DNA of 26,927 bases from Olsenella uli (lineage in GTDB: Bacteria; Actinomycetota; Coriobacteriia; Coriobacteriales; Atopobiaceae): NCBI RefSeq assembly GCF_901212655.1, contig NZ_CAAKON010000001.1, forward strand, positions 1-26,927. Reading direction: 5' to 3'. A model generated the notes under the pieces. That model saw only the letters and a program-made list of their open reading frames with translations, did no database searches and was not told the DNA's origin. Shown here in pieces: positions 1 to 7,789 of this stretch. The translations under genes and the position numbers were made by a program. The first letter of the stretch is position 1; each line of letters opens with the position of its first letter.

Positions 1-31
1 TGATGTTCTTGGGCTCGAAGGTGTCTGCCAA
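1..31 (-). CDS. Start of an unidentified gene cut by the window edge
   Basis: A TTG at 31-29 on the minus strand opens a frame reading M-A-D-T-F-E-P-K-N-I to the window edge. A purine-rich GAGAGGGG lies 7 nt upstream (plus positions 39-46), a good ribosome-binding distance. It follows rfbA on the same strand, so by context it is probably another dTDP-sugar gene (rfbB, rfbC/D type). The ten visible residues are too few to identify it. Both the start and the product are inference. Confidence 0.4.
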   Translation of the reverse strand, partial: MADTFEPKNI

Positions 32-61
32 GGTCTGTCCCCTCTCGTGGTCCTGGCGCAG

Positions 62-97
62 GCGCCGGCCCGGGGCCGCGCGCCGGCCCGGGGCCGC
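62..97. repeat. Perfect 18-bp tandem duplication after rfbA
   Basis: Bases 62-79 and 80-97 are identical 18-mers built around CCGGCCCGGGGCCG. Each copy is close to a palindrome and could form a short hairpin. The second copy runs into the rfbA stop codon (97-99), so the repeat occupies most of the gap between rfbA and the gene starting at 31. Confidence 0.85.
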
Positions 98-996
98 TAG
101 TCGTTATTCCTGATCGAGATCTCGCCGTCGGCCACCTTGCGCAGGTGGGCGCCGTAGACGGACTTGCCGTAGGCCTCCGCGGCCTCACGCAACGCCTCGG
201 TGTCGATCCAGCCGTTCTCCCAGGCGATCTCCTCGGGCACGGAGACGGGCAGGTCCTGCGCGCGCTCCACCGAGCGCACGAACTCGCCGGCCTCGTAGAG
301 GCTCTCCATGGTGCCGGTGTCCAGCCACGCGTAGCCGCGGCCGAGCGTCACCACGGAGAGGCTACCGTCCTCGAGGTACATCTGGTTGAGGGCGGTGATC
401 TCGAGCTCGCCGCGGGCGCTCGGCTTCACCCTCTTGGCCATCTCGCAGACGCGGCCGTCGTAGAAGTACAGGCCCGTGACGGCGTAGGAGCTCTTGGGCT
501 CGGCCGGCTTCTCCTCGATGGAGACGGCGTTGTGGTCCTCGTCGAACTCCACCACGCCGAAGCGCTCCGGGTCATCGACGTGGTAGCCGAAGACCGTGGC
601 GCCGCCCTCGCGCTCGGCGCGCCCGACGGCGCGGCGCAGGTGGCGGGAGAGCCCGTTGCCGTAGAAGATGTTGTCGCCCAGCACGAGCGCGCAGGGCTCG
701 CCGGCGATGAACTCCTCGCCGATGATGAAGGCCTGGGCGAGGCCGTCCGGCGAGGGCTGGACGGCGTAGGAGAGGTTCACGCCGTAGCGCGAGCCGTCGC
801 CGAGCAGGCGCTCGAAGTTGGGGAGGTCCTGCGGGGTGGAGATGACCAGGATGTCGCGGATGCCCGCGAGCATGAGGGTGGAGAGCGGGTAGTAGACCAT
901 GGGCTTGTCGTAGACCGGCAACAGCTGCTTGCTCGTGACGAGCGTCAGCGGGTAGAGGCGGGTGCCGGACCCGCCGGCGAGGATGATGCCCTTCAT
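97..996 (-). CDS. rfbA: Glucose-1-phosphate thymidylyltransferase (RfbA/RmlA)
   Basis: Converts glucose-1-phosphate and dTTP to dTDP-glucose and pyrophosphate, the first step to dTDP-L-rhamnose and related wall or capsule sugars; cytoplasmic. The 299-residue protein has the usual family length. It begins [18 protein letters not shown], the nucleotide-binding signature, followed by LGDNIFYG (metal and sugar-phosphate site), VTGLYFYD and [11 protein letters not shown]. The ATG at 996 is chosen because the protein then starts exactly at the family N-terminus and GGAGAAAGGAAAG lies just upstream; a longer frame to 1032 adds 12 non-conserved residues. The neighbouring wall hydrolase, glf and GtrA genes fit an envelope-polysaccharide locus. 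A weak promoter-like TTACGC/TATGTG pair lies upstream around 1045-1075. Confidence 0.96.
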   Translation of the reverse strand: MKGIILAGGSGTRLYPLTLVTSKQLLPVYDKPMVYYPLSTLMLAGIRDILVISTPQDLPNFERLLGDGSRYGVNLSYAVQPSPDGLAQAFIIGEEFIAGEPCALVLGDNIFYGNGLSRHLRRAVGRAEREGGATVFGYHVDDPERFGVVEFDEDHNAVSIEEKPAEPKSSYAVTGLYFYDGRVCEMAKRVKPSARGELEITALNQMYLEDGSLSVVTLGRGYAWLDTGTMESLYEAGEFVRSVERAQDLPVSVPEEIAWENGWIDTEALREAAEAYGKSVYGAHLRKVADGEISIRNND

Positions 997-1120
997 GTCT
1001 TTCCTTTCTCCCCCCAGCAGCCGTGAAGCCATGGCTTGGGTTTTCCCACATAACTAAAGGCCTAGCTTAGCGTAACGAGCGCGCCCGCCCGCGGCCGTCC
1101 GCCCTTCAACATGAAAGGAG

Positions 1121-1141
1121 TGGGGACACGATGCGTCCCCA
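1121..1141 (-). terminator. Probable terminator of the NlpC/P60 gene
   Basis: TGGGGAC (1121-1127) and GTCCCCA (1135-1141) form a perfect 7-bp stem with a 7-nt loop. It can extend through an internal bulge to AAGG/CCTT. On the minus strand it is followed by CTCCTTTC. It lies about 100 nt after the stop codon of the hydrolase gene. The T-tract is weak, so function is inferred. Confidence 0.5.
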
Positions 1142-1190
1142 TCCCCTTCCTCATGAGCAGTAAAGCCCATTGCCGACGTCCTGCGTGCCG

Positions 1191-1230
1191 GCAGTCCGGC
1201 AGTCCGGCAGTCCGGCAGTCCGGCAGTCCG
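1191..1230. repeat. Five perfect tandem copies of an 8-bp unit
   Basis: GCAGTCCG is repeated five times without mismatch, beginning after a partial copy at 1187 and ending 8 bp beyond the stop codon of the NlpC/P60 gene. It lies in the 3' untranslated part of that gene. Short perfect arrays of this kind are prone to slipped-strand copy-number change; since 8 is not a multiple of 3, change would matter only if the array were read as protein. Confidence 0.95.
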
Positions 1231-1238
1231 GCGAAATC

Positions 1239-3308
1239 CTAATCCTCGATATACCTCAGGATTCCGTTCCACGGCCTGTCGTAATAGCCGCGGATATAGA
1301 TTTCCTTACCCGTCTGGTCACCAGGTTTGCCACCGGTGGCGCTGCCAAACTCATTAGCAGAGGCATGGACGAGCTTCTCGTCACCCATGTACACCGCGGT
1401 GTGATGACTCTCGTTTAGCAAGATGTCACCACGACGACGCTGGCTGAGGTCGGTGATCCACACGAAGTGACCACGGAGAATCTGCGAGCGCATGTTGCCG
1501 GTGTACGAGGCGCCATGCGTGTTGATGCCCGCCGAGCGAAGCGCCGTAATCACGAACGATGAGCAATCATAGTCGCCGCGCTCGCCCCAGCGATACGTCT
1601 GGTCGTAGCCGTGGGAGTCGTCATTCGCCATGTCGACCATGAACTTGATGTACGCGTTCACGGTGCGGGAATAGTCGTTGTCCAGAACGATGAGCACACC
1701 GTCGTTGTTTGCGGAGTAATACGTCTCGCCGTGCCAGTTGTGCACGTTGCGCTCGAGGTAGCCGGCGCCCACGATGCCATAGTGGGTGCTGCCGTCATCC
1801 AGGGTGAATAGACCGGTCTTGGCGCCGTAGAAGCCCTTTTGGTCATCGACCTCGGCAAGCCAGTAACGCTGGAGAGAGCCTCCATCATAGGCGCCCGTCA
1901 CAAGCCAGCCGCCATTCGACTCGAGCTTGCCGTCGTTGTTGGAGAGCAAGACGAAGGAGCCCCAGGAGAGCTTGCCACGAAGGACGTAGCCCGCGCCGCC
2001 CATGCCAAAGCTGTGGGTACCGTCGCTCGCCACGAAGAACCCGCTCATGGCGGCATGGTCCTTTGCGTTCATGTAATAGCGCTGCAGAGCACCGCCGTCA
2101 TAGGCGCCTGTTACGAGCCAGCCATCGCCAGAGGCAAGGCGGCCGTCGTTGTCAGCAAGGAAGACGCGACCCTGGCCGTTGTCGTACTTGCCGCGAACAA
2201 CGGAGCCATCGGCCTTGGCATAGGCCCACCAGCCAGAGCCATCGGCGGGATTCACGAGCTCGTTGGTTGCCATGGACGCATCGGCCTTGAACCAGTAGCG
2301 CTGGAGACCGCCGCCAAGCTGGTCAGTCACGGCCCAACGCGAAACGGCAGCCTTACCGTCGTTGTCGGCAAGATACGTCTTGCCGACAGACGCCACATAC
2401 TTGCCGCGAGCAACATATCCCTTGTCGGTTGAGTAGTGGTCCCAGCCGCTCTTGGAGTAGCCAACATGGATGGCGTGGTCACTCTCGACGTAGTAACGCT
2501 GCAGATTGCCGTTGTCGAAGGCGCCGGTGACGGTCCATCCGGTCTGGAGAAGCCTTCCGTCGTTGTCGGCGAGGTAGATAAGGTCGCCCAGCGTCAGCTT
2601 TCCGCGAAGAATGTAACCGTTGTCGAGTGCGTAGGCCCAGTAGCCGGACTTGGCGGCCTCACCGTTGTCGCCAACAAGGCGGCCCACAGCGAGCTTGCCA
2701 TCGGCACCAATCCAGTAGCGCTGAAGGCCGTCGCCGCTGTGGCCATCAACGACCCACGAACTCTTGAGATACTGAGCGGCACCGTTGCTGTCATATCCGG
2801 TGATGTAGCGATTGTCAGACGTCCAGCCCGTCGGACCGTCCACCTTCACAGCAGCCATGTGCTTCGGAGCGGAGACGGCGCTCGACGAGGCGTCCTCAAG
2901 CGAGTCTATGGTGGGGAGCGTCGTGGCGTTCGCGGCCTTATCGGCAGCTGCGAGCTTGTCAGCAGCCTCGGAGTTGCCAGCCGTCTCGGACTCGTCGGCA
3001 ACCTTGTCAGAGGGGCTCGAGGAATTCTCCTCGCCCGTGGCGGCATTCTCCGCGTCAGCCTTGGTGATGCCGGCCGAATCAGAGGAATCCTCGGTTCCCA
3101 CACTCTCGGAAGAGACGTTTGCCGTGGAGTCTTCCACCTGAGTATCAGAGGCATCCTGAATGCCGGCAGAAGGCGCCGCAGCGGCTGCGGCCTCAACGGC
3201 AGCAAGCTCCTGAGCAACTGCGGCGTGTGGCGCAGCAGCGAGGGCCAGCCCAAGGCCCGCCGTGGCCACAAGGGCACCGTATCCCGCCTTGAATCTATTC
3301 TCCCTCAT
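1239..3308 (-). CDS. Secreted peptidoglycan hydrolase, NlpC/P60 (Amidase_5-like), with five wall-binding-type repeats
   Basis: A 689-residue exported protein. Residues 1-34 form a signal peptide (basic start, Ala/Leu-rich core, cleavage near AVAQ). Residues ~35-150 are a low-complexity Ala/Ser/Glu/Asp linker. Residues ~160-550 hold five diverged repeats of about 65-75 residues marked by GWxVTGAYDGGxLQRYW and YLADNDG, resembling cell-wall or glucan-binding modules of coriobacteria and lactobacilli. Residues ~550-689 look like the Amidase_5/NlpC-P60 fold: Cys582 in GDYDCSSFV, His635/636 in SHHTAVYMG, and a third polar residue near 648. It likely cuts wall peptides outside the cell. The ATG at 3308 follows AAGGGAC at 7 nt; a TTG codon sits directly before it. 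The base composition looks less G+C-rich than the neighbours. The substrate bond is not readable from sequence. Confidence 0.88.
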   Translation of the reverse strand: MRENRFKAGYGALVATAGLGLALAAAPHAAVAQELAAVEAAAAAAPSAGIQDASDTQVEDSTANVSSESVGTEDSSDSAGITKADAENAATGEENSSSPSDKVADESETAGNSEAADKLAAADKAANATTLPTIDSLEDASSSAVSAPKHMAAVKVDGPTGWTSDNRYITGYDSNGAAQYLKSSWVVDGHSGDGLQRYWIGADGKLAVGRLVGDNGEAAKSGYWAYALDNGYILRGKLTLGDLIYLADNDGRLLQTGWTVTGAFDNGNLQRYYVESDHAIHVGYSKSGWDHYSTDKGYVARGKYVASVGKTYLADNDGKAAVSRWAVTDQLGGGLQRYWFKADASMATNELVNPADGSGWWAYAKADGSVVRGKYDNGQGRVFLADNDGRLASGDGWLVTGAYDGGALQRYYMNAKDHAAMSGFFVASDGTHSFGMGGAGYVLRGKLSWGSFVLLSNNDGKLESNGGWLVTGAYDGGSLQRYWLAEVDDQKGFYGAKTGLFTLDDGSTHYGIVGAGYLERNVHNWHGETYYSANNDGVLIVLDNDYSRTVNAYIKFMVDMANDDSHGYDQTYRWGERGDYDCSSFVITALRSAGINTHGASYTGNMRSQILRGHFVWITDLSQRRRGDILLNESHHTAVYMGDEKLVHASANEFGSATGGKPGDQTGKEIYIRGYYDRPWNGILRYIED

Positions 3309-3441
3309 CAAAATAGTCCCTTCATGGTTGCAGATGAGTTCAGCTCACGTTTAGCCATGCTGCTCCGTGGGGCCAATTCCCGAGTCGATTTCCAGGCGCA
3401 ATAATGGAAGATTCGAGATAGACGCCATCGTTCTGATAGCT

Positions 3442-3453
3442 TGTTGCGCAACA
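3442..3453. promoter_or_regulatory. 12-bp perfect palindrome between divergent genes (possible operator)
   Basis: TGTTGCGCAACA is a perfect dyad in the 305-bp gap between the hydrolase gene and glf. It falls just downstream of the candidate minus-strand promoter at 3471-3498, where a repressor could act. No regulator is encoded nearby; function is inferred from symmetry and place only. Confidence 0.3.
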
Positions 3454-3470
3454 GCGGCCATTTCTCCGCC

Positions 3471-3498
3471 GATATATGAGAGACTTGGCAACCGGCAA
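3471..3498 (-). promoter_or_regulatory. Candidate promoter of the NlpC/P60 gene
   Basis: On the minus strand TTGCCG (3498-3493), a 16-bp spacer and TATATC (3476-3471) resemble a sigma-70-type promoter. It would give a leader of about 155 nt. I saw no convincing plus-strand promoter for glf in the rest of this intergenic region. Confidence 0.35.
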
Positions 3499-3613
3499 GA
3501 TACCCCTTGGCTCGGGCAGCCGACATGGCCAGACGCCGAGGATCCGGTACGTGCTAAGCCTCACGCGGCCCCGTTCCTGGCACCATGCCCCACCCAACAG
3601 AACAGGAGACCCC

Positions 3614-4738
3614 ATGTCCCAGTACGATTACCTCGTCGTCGGCGCCGGTATCACGGGCGCCGTCTTTGCCCATGAGGCCAAGCGCGCCGGCAAGACGTGC
3701 CTCGTCATCGACCGCCGCGACCACGTGGCCGGCAACATCTACACCAAGGATGTCGAGGGCATCAACGTGCACGTCTACGGCGCGCACATCTTCCACACCT
3801 CCATGCGAGACGTCTGGGACTACGTCAACCGCTTCGCCGAGTTCAACAACTACGTGAACTCCCCCGTTGCCTACTACAAGGGCCAGGTCTACAACCTTCC
3901 CTTCAACATGAACACCTTCGCCAAGATCTGGCCGGGCGTCGCGACGCCGGCCCAGGCGCGTGCCAAGATTGACGAGCAGGTTGCCGCCGAGGGCATCACC
4001 GAGCCCAAGAACCTCGAGGAGCAGGCCCTCTCCCTCATTGGCCGCGACATCTTCGAGATCCTCATCAAGGGCTACACCGAGAAGCAGTGGGGCCGCGACT
4101 GCGCCGACCTGCCCGCGAGCATCATCAAGCGCCTGCCGGTGCGCCTCACCTACGACAACAACTACTTCAACGACCGCTTCCAGGGCATCCCCATGGGCGG
4201 CTACACGGCCATGATCGAGCGCATGCTCGAGGGCACCGAGGTGCGCTGCGGCGTGGAGTACAAGGAGCTCGTCGCCGAGCAGCCCGACATCGCCGACCGC
4301 GTCATCTACTGCGGCCCCATCGACGCCTTCTATGACTACAAGCTGGGCACGCTCGAGTACCGGAGCCTCCGCTTTGAGTCCGAGACGCTTGACGAGCAGA
4401 ACCACCAGGGCGTGGCCGTGGTGAACTACACCGAGCGCGAGGTGCCCTACACGCGCATCATCGAGCACAAGCACTTCGAGTTTGGCACGCAGGAGAAGAC
4501 GATCATCACCCGCGAGTACCCGGCCGACTGGAAGCCCGGCGACGAGCCGTACTACCCCGTCAACGACGCGCGCAACACCGCGCTCTACGAGCAGTACGCC
4601 GAGCTCGCCAAGCAGGAGGGCAAGGTCGTGTTCGCAGGCCGTCTGGGCGGCTACAAGTACTACGACATGGACAAGGCCGTGGCGGCCGCGTTCGACGTCA
4701 TCCGCGCCGAGCTGGGCGTGGAGCCCACGGAGGCGTAG
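3614..4738 (+). CDS. glf: UDP-galactopyranose mutase
   Basis: Flavoenzyme that interconverts UDP-galactopyranose and UDP-galactofuranose, supplying galactofuranose for surface glycans; cytoplasmic. The 374-residue product has the usual family length. It starts MSQYDYLVVGAGITGAVFAH (FAD-binding Rossmann GxGxxG), followed by DHVAGNIYT, YGAHIFHTS, NNYVNSPVAYYKGQVYNLPF, KGYTEKQWGRD, RLPVRLTYDNNYFNDRFQG and near the end FAGRLGGYKYYDMDKAV, all Glf hallmarks. The ATG at 3614 follows AGGAGA at 4 nt and puts the Rossmann motif at the N-terminus; the same frame is open back to 3476 without support. Only 3 nt separate it from the following lipoprotein gene, whose ribosome-binding site lies inside the glf 3' end, so the two are probably translationally coupled. 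Confidence 0.96.
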   Translation: MSQYDYLVVGAGITGAVFAHEAKRAGKTCLVIDRRDHVAGNIYTKDVEGINVHVYGAHIFHTSMRDVWDYVNRFAEFNNYVNSPVAYYKGQVYNLPFNMNTFAKIWPGVATPAQARAKIDEQVAAEGITEPKNLEEQALSLIGRDIFEILIKGYTEKQWGRDCADLPASIIKRLPVRLTYDNNYFNDRFQGIPMGGYTAMIERMLEGTEVRCGVEYKELVAEQPDIADRVIYCGPIDAFYDYKLGTLEYRSLRFESETLDEQNHQGVAVVNYTEREVPYTRIIEHKHFEFGTQEKTIITREYPADWKPGDEPYYPVNDARNTALYEQYAELAKQEGKVVFAGRLGGYKYYDMDKAVAAAFDVIRAELGVEPTEA

Positions 4739-4741
4739 GGC

Positions 4742-5698
4742 TTGCGCGATCGCCTGACATACGGGCTTCGCAAGGTTGGGGCGGGCGCCGCGGTGGCGCT
4801 CGCCTCCCTTTTGCTGGCGGGATGCGCCCCGGCAGAGACGCCCATGGCCCCGGGCTCGCCGGATGCGCTTGCCAAGACGCTCGCCATGCGCTCGCTCACG
4901 CAGACGGAGCCGGCGCTCGCGCGCGAGTCGCTCGGCTCTCTTCAGATGCGGGCCTCCGCCTACGTGGACCACGCCGAGGACATGGCGTGGATCGGTGCGC
5001 ACAGCACCTCGCCCTGGGACTATGCGGCGCTGAGCTCGTGGCAGAGCTACCATGCGCTGGCACTCAGCACGCGCATCTCGGGCGCCGTGGGCTACGTGCG
5101 GCACCTGCCGGCGGCGCTGCTCGCGGGAGACACATCGAATGAGCTGCCGCTTTTGCAGACGGGCCTTGGCACGGGGCTTCCCTACACCGGCGGCTTTGCG
5201 GCGGGGTCTGCACCCATCCTCTTCCAGTGGGACGAGCGCTGGGGCTATACGGACTACTGCGGCGACCCCTTGGGCCTCACCGGCTGCGGCGTTACCGTGG
5301 CGTCCATGGCCTACATGGGCATCACCGGCCGCACGGACATCACGCCTGCGGGCATGGCCGCGCTGGCCACGCGCCTGGGCGAGGCCAAGGGCGGCACCAA
5401 CTCGACGCTCTTCACCAACCCCGAGTTCGAGGCGACGACCGGCATGGACGGCACGCGTCTGCGCGACAACGTGACGGCACTGGCGGACGCCGCCGGCTCG
5501 GGCGCGCTCGTGGCCCTCTCCGTGAAGCCCAACACGCTCGCGAGCGGCGGGCACTGGGTGCTCGTGGTGGGTCTCAACGCAGACGGCACGCTCAGCATCC
5601 ACGACCCCAACTCGCCGGCGAACACCGCTCGTAGCTGGGACCCAGCCGAACTCATGGAGTACGAGAACGCGATGATCGCGTTAAGACCGCTCGAGTAG
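4742..5698 (+). CDS. Lipoprotein with C39-like papain-fold peptidase domain
   Basis: A 318-residue exported lipoprotein. Residues 1-28 are a lipoprotein signal (basic start, hydrophobic core, lipobox LLAGC with Cys28). Residues ~40-150 are a helical-looking region without a recognised domain. Residues ~158-318 resemble Peptidase_C39_2: Gln162 in FQWDERWGY, candidate nucleophile Cys182 in TGCGVTVASM, His271 in GGHWVLVVG and Asp288/Asn290 in SIHDPNSP. It probably processes or binds a peptide at the outer membrane face. The TTG start at 4742 is preferred because GGAGG lies 7 nt upstream, inside the end of glf, and it completes the signal peptide. The coupling to glf suggests a surface-glycan or wall role, but this is inference; no ABC exporter of the bacteriocin C39 type is nearby. 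Confidence 0.85.
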   Translation: MRDRLTYGLRKVGAGAAVALASLLLAGCAPAETPMAPGSPDALAKTLAMRSLTQTEPALARESLGSLQMRASAYVDHAEDMAWIGAHSTSPWDYAALSSWQSYHALALSTRISGAVGYVRHLPAALLAGDTSNELPLLQTGLGTGLPYTGGFAAGSAPILFQWDERWGYTDYCGDPLGLTGCGVTVASMAYMGITGRTDITPAGMAALATRLGEAKGGTNSTLFTNPEFEATTGMDGTRLRDNVTALADAAGSGALVALSVKPNTLASGGHWVLVVGLNADGTLSIHDPNSPANTARSWDPAELMEYENAMIALRPLE

Positions 5699-5731
5699 GG
5701 CCATCATGCAAGGCACCGGTCCAATAACGAA

Positions 5732-5769
5732 AAGGCCGACGGAGCGCCACCCGCGCGCCCGCCGGCCTT
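5732..5769 (-). terminator. Terminator of the GtrA gene, probably acting on both strands
   Basis: AAGGCCGACGG (5732-5742) pairs with CCGCCGGCCTT (5759-5769) with one mismatch. On the minus strand the stem is followed by TTTTCGTTATT, a good U-tract; on the plus strand the tail is weaker, so it may stop both converging transcripts. Two more perfect hairpins (AGCGAAC/GTTCGCT at 5791-5820 and GCTGGC/GCCAGC at 5818-5838) fill the space to the GtrA stop codon. Confidence 0.75.
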
Positions 5770-5838
5770 CCGAATGTGCCAACCACAAGTAGCGAACCGC
5801 GATTCCCTAAAGAGTTCGCTGGCCATTCGCCCGCCAGC

Positions 5839-6237
5839 TCACTCCCCCGCGTCGAGCCACTTCTTGCGAGAGACGAAGTTCCACACCATCACGACAGCCG
5901 TGGCAAAGACCTTCGTTGCCGTCACGGCAAGGGCAGAGTCGCCAAGCGCAGCCACACCCGCAAGCATGCAAAGCTCATTGATGATAAGACCAATGGCCGA
6001 GAGCACGATGAAGATGACAAACTCGCGCTGGAGGCTCATGTCATCGCGGTGCGTGAACACGTAGCGCATTGACGCCACGTAGTTGAACACCACGCTCACG
6101 CAGAACGAGATGCCCGCCGAGACCACCGGGTCCCAGCCAAGCCCCTGCGACAGAAGCATGAGCACGCCGTAGTCGATGAAAAACGCCATCGTGCCAACGA
6201 CGCCAAACTTCAGGAACTGCTTGATGAGCTTGCGCAC
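5839..6237 (-). CDS. GtrA-family four-helix membrane protein
   Basis: A 132-residue integral membrane protein with about four hydrophobic segments (roughly residues 10-32, 36-57, 72-93 and 104-123). FGVVGTMAFFIDYGVLMLL and FNYVASMRYVF near the N-terminus are typical of the GtrA family, whose members are thought to help move or handle polyprenyl-linked sugars for O-antigen glucosylation, teichoic acids or arabinogalactan. The start is GTG at 6237, preceded by AAAGGGGG at about 5 nt. The exact substrate cannot be read from sequence; the nearby rfbA and glf genes suggest surface-glycan decoration. Confidence 0.85.
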   Translation of the reverse strand: MRKLIKQFLKFGVVGTMAFFIDYGVLMLLSQGLGWDPVVSAGISFCVSVVFNYVASMRYVFTHRDDMSLQREFVIFIVLSAIGLIINELCMLAGVAALGDSALAVTATKVFATAVVMVWNFVSRKKWLDAGE

Positions 6238-6308
6238 GCAGGCCCCCTTTCACATGACACACCCCGCTCACGCCGCACGGGCGCGGACGGGGCGCAGAGC
6301 CAGATCCC

Positions 6309-7625
6309 TTAGCCCAGGAGCTCGGTCACGCGGGCGGCAAGCTGGCCTGCCGGCACGGTGGCCTGCTCGTGGGTCTTCATGTCGCGGACGGTCGCCACGC
6401 CGGCGGCAACCTCGTCCGGGCCGATAACCACGCACAGACTCGCGCGGTGCTTGTCGGCCTGCTTGAACTGGGCCTTGAGCGAACGGCCCTGGTAGTCGGC
6501 CTCGGTGCGGATGCCCGCGCGGCGCAGCGCCAGCGTGGTGGAGAACACGTTCGGGCGCAGCTCGGCCTCGGTGCCGGCCACGTAGACGCAGCCCGGCTCC
6601 TCGCCGGCCAGGTCCACGCCCTCCGCCTCGAGCGCCAGCATGATGCGCTCGAAGCCCACGGCAAAGCCGATGCCCGGCGTGGGCTTGCCGCCCTCGAGCT
6701 CCATGAGGCCGTCATAGCGACCGCCGCCGCCAATGGCGCCAATCGCGGAGTCGGGCGCGTAGTCCACCTCAAAGACCGTGCGCGTGTAGTAATCCAGGCC
6801 GCGCACGAGCGTCGGGTCCTCGGTGTAAGCCACGCCTGCCTCGTCCAGGTAGCGCTTGACCTGCTCGTAGTGGGCCGCGCACTCCTCGCACAGGTTGTCG
6901 TGGGCCAGCGGTGCCGCCTTCATGACCTCGCGGCAGTGGTCGTTCTTGCAGTCGAAGGCGCGCAGCGGGTTGATCTCGGCACGCTCGCGGCACTCGTCGC
7001 ACATCTCGTTGGCATGGTCGAGGATGAATTGGCGCACCTTCTCGCGATAGGCCGGACGGCACGCGGCGTCGCCCATGCTGTTGATGGCGAGGTGCAGGTG
7101 CTCGGGCGCCAGGCCCAGGCGCTTGTAGAAGTCCATGAGGATGATGATGCACTCAGCATCGGCCGCGGGGTCGGGCGCGCCCAGCCACTCGATGCCCACC
7201 TGGTGGAACTGGCGCAGGCGGCCCTTCTGCGGACGCTCGCCGCGGAACATCGGCTCGGCGTACCAGAGCTTCACCGGCGCGCCACCCTGCGGCACGAAGT
7301 TGTTCTCCACCGCTGCGCGCACCACGCCGGCCGTGCCCTCGGGGCGCATGGCCAGGCGCTGCTTGGGCTTGAGGCCGCCCTCTCCGCCTGCCTCGAAGAT
7401 ACGGTCCAGCAGGGCACCGGAGAAGACGCGGAACATCTCCTTGCGCACGACGTCCGTGGACTCGCCGATGCCGTGGACGAACGTGGCGACCTGCTCCATC
7501 GCCGGTGTCTCAATCGCGTCGAAGCCATAGGGCGCAAACGTCTCGCGGGCCACCGCCTGCATGCGCTCCCATGCGCGCATGTGCGCGCCGTACAGGTCCT
7601 CGGTGCCCTCTGCCTTGTGTGCCAT
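6309..7625 (-). CDS. hisS: Histidyl-tRNA synthetase
   Basis: Charges tRNA-His with histidine using ATP. The 438-residue class II synthetase shows GTEDLYG at the N-terminus, motif 2 around MRPEGTAGVVRA, the histidine-specific RGLDYYTRTVFEV, GGGGRYDGL, and motif 3 in PTPGIGFAVGFERIMLALE, followed by the C-terminal anticodon-binding domain. Cysteines cluster in the mid-protein insertion (CDECRER, CKNDHC, CEECAAHY), which could bind a metal; the family insertion is variable. The ATG at 7625 has GGAGGG 8 nt upstream. It stands alone, with no aspS next to it as in many Gram-positives, and is divergent from the threonine-aldolase gene. Confidence 0.97.
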   Translation of the reverse strand: MAHKAEGTEDLYGAHMRAWERMQAVARETFAPYGFDAIETPAMEQVATFVHGIGESTDVVRKEMFRVFSGALLDRIFEAGGEGGLKPKQRLAMRPEGTAGVVRAAVENNFVPQGGAPVKLWYAEPMFRGERPQKGRLRQFHQVGIEWLGAPDPAADAECIIILMDFYKRLGLAPEHLHLAINSMGDAACRPAYREKVRQFILDHANEMCDECRERAEINPLRAFDCKNDHCREVMKAAPLAHDNLCEECAAHYEQVKRYLDEAGVAYTEDPTLVRGLDYYTRTVFEVDYAPDSAIGAIGGGGRYDGLMELEGGKPTPGIGFAVGFERIMLALEAEGVDLAGEEPGCVYVAGTEAELRPNVFSTTLALRRAGIRTEADYQGRSLKAQFKQADKHRASLCVVIGPDEVAAGVATVRDMKTHEQATVPAGQLAARVTELLG

Positions 7626-7668
7626 GCTGGGGTCCCTCCGCTAAAGCCTTATGAATTCACAACCTCTT

Positions 7669-7696
7669 AGTATATCGCGGCGCCCGGATGTCCCAA
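7669..7696 (-). promoter_or_regulatory. Promoter of hisS
   Basis: On the minus strand TTGGGA (7696-7691), a 16-bp spacer and TATACT (7674-7669) make a good sigma-70-like promoter. It would start transcription about 40 nt before the hisS ATG. That leader is too short for a T-box. Confidence 0.6.
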
Positions 7697-7741
7697 GGCG
7701 CACCAAAGGGCATAATGACGCGCGAGCAATGGCAAGGCCAC

Positions 7742-7768
7742 GGGCACCGCCCAACTCGTGCGGTGCCC
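7742..7768 (+). promoter_or_regulatory. Perfect 9-bp hairpin in the leader of the aldolase gene
   Basis: GGGCACCGC (7742-7750) and GCGGTGCCC (7760-7768) form a perfect stem with a 9-nt loop, ending 9 nt before the ribosome-binding site of the next gene. No U-tract follows, so it is more likely a leader structure or protein site than a terminator. A CATAAT box at about 7714-7719 could be the -10 of the same gene, without a clear -35. Confidence 0.4.
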
Positions 7769-7789
7769 AACCGATATGGAGGGGGTTCC

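Noticed and set aside
1191..1230. CRISPR array
   Set aside because: The repeats are contiguous 8-mers without spacers, and no cas gene is nearby.
3554..5602. Long open frame antisense to glf and the C39-like lipoprotein
   Set aside because: It runs opposite two well-supported genes, is rich in Arg/Ala/Val/Gly with no motif, and reflects the high G+C third-position bias.
6369..7670. Long plus-strand frame across hisS
   Set aside because: Antisense to a clear hisS; low-complexity Ala/Val/His/Leu content without family motifs or a ribosome-binding site.
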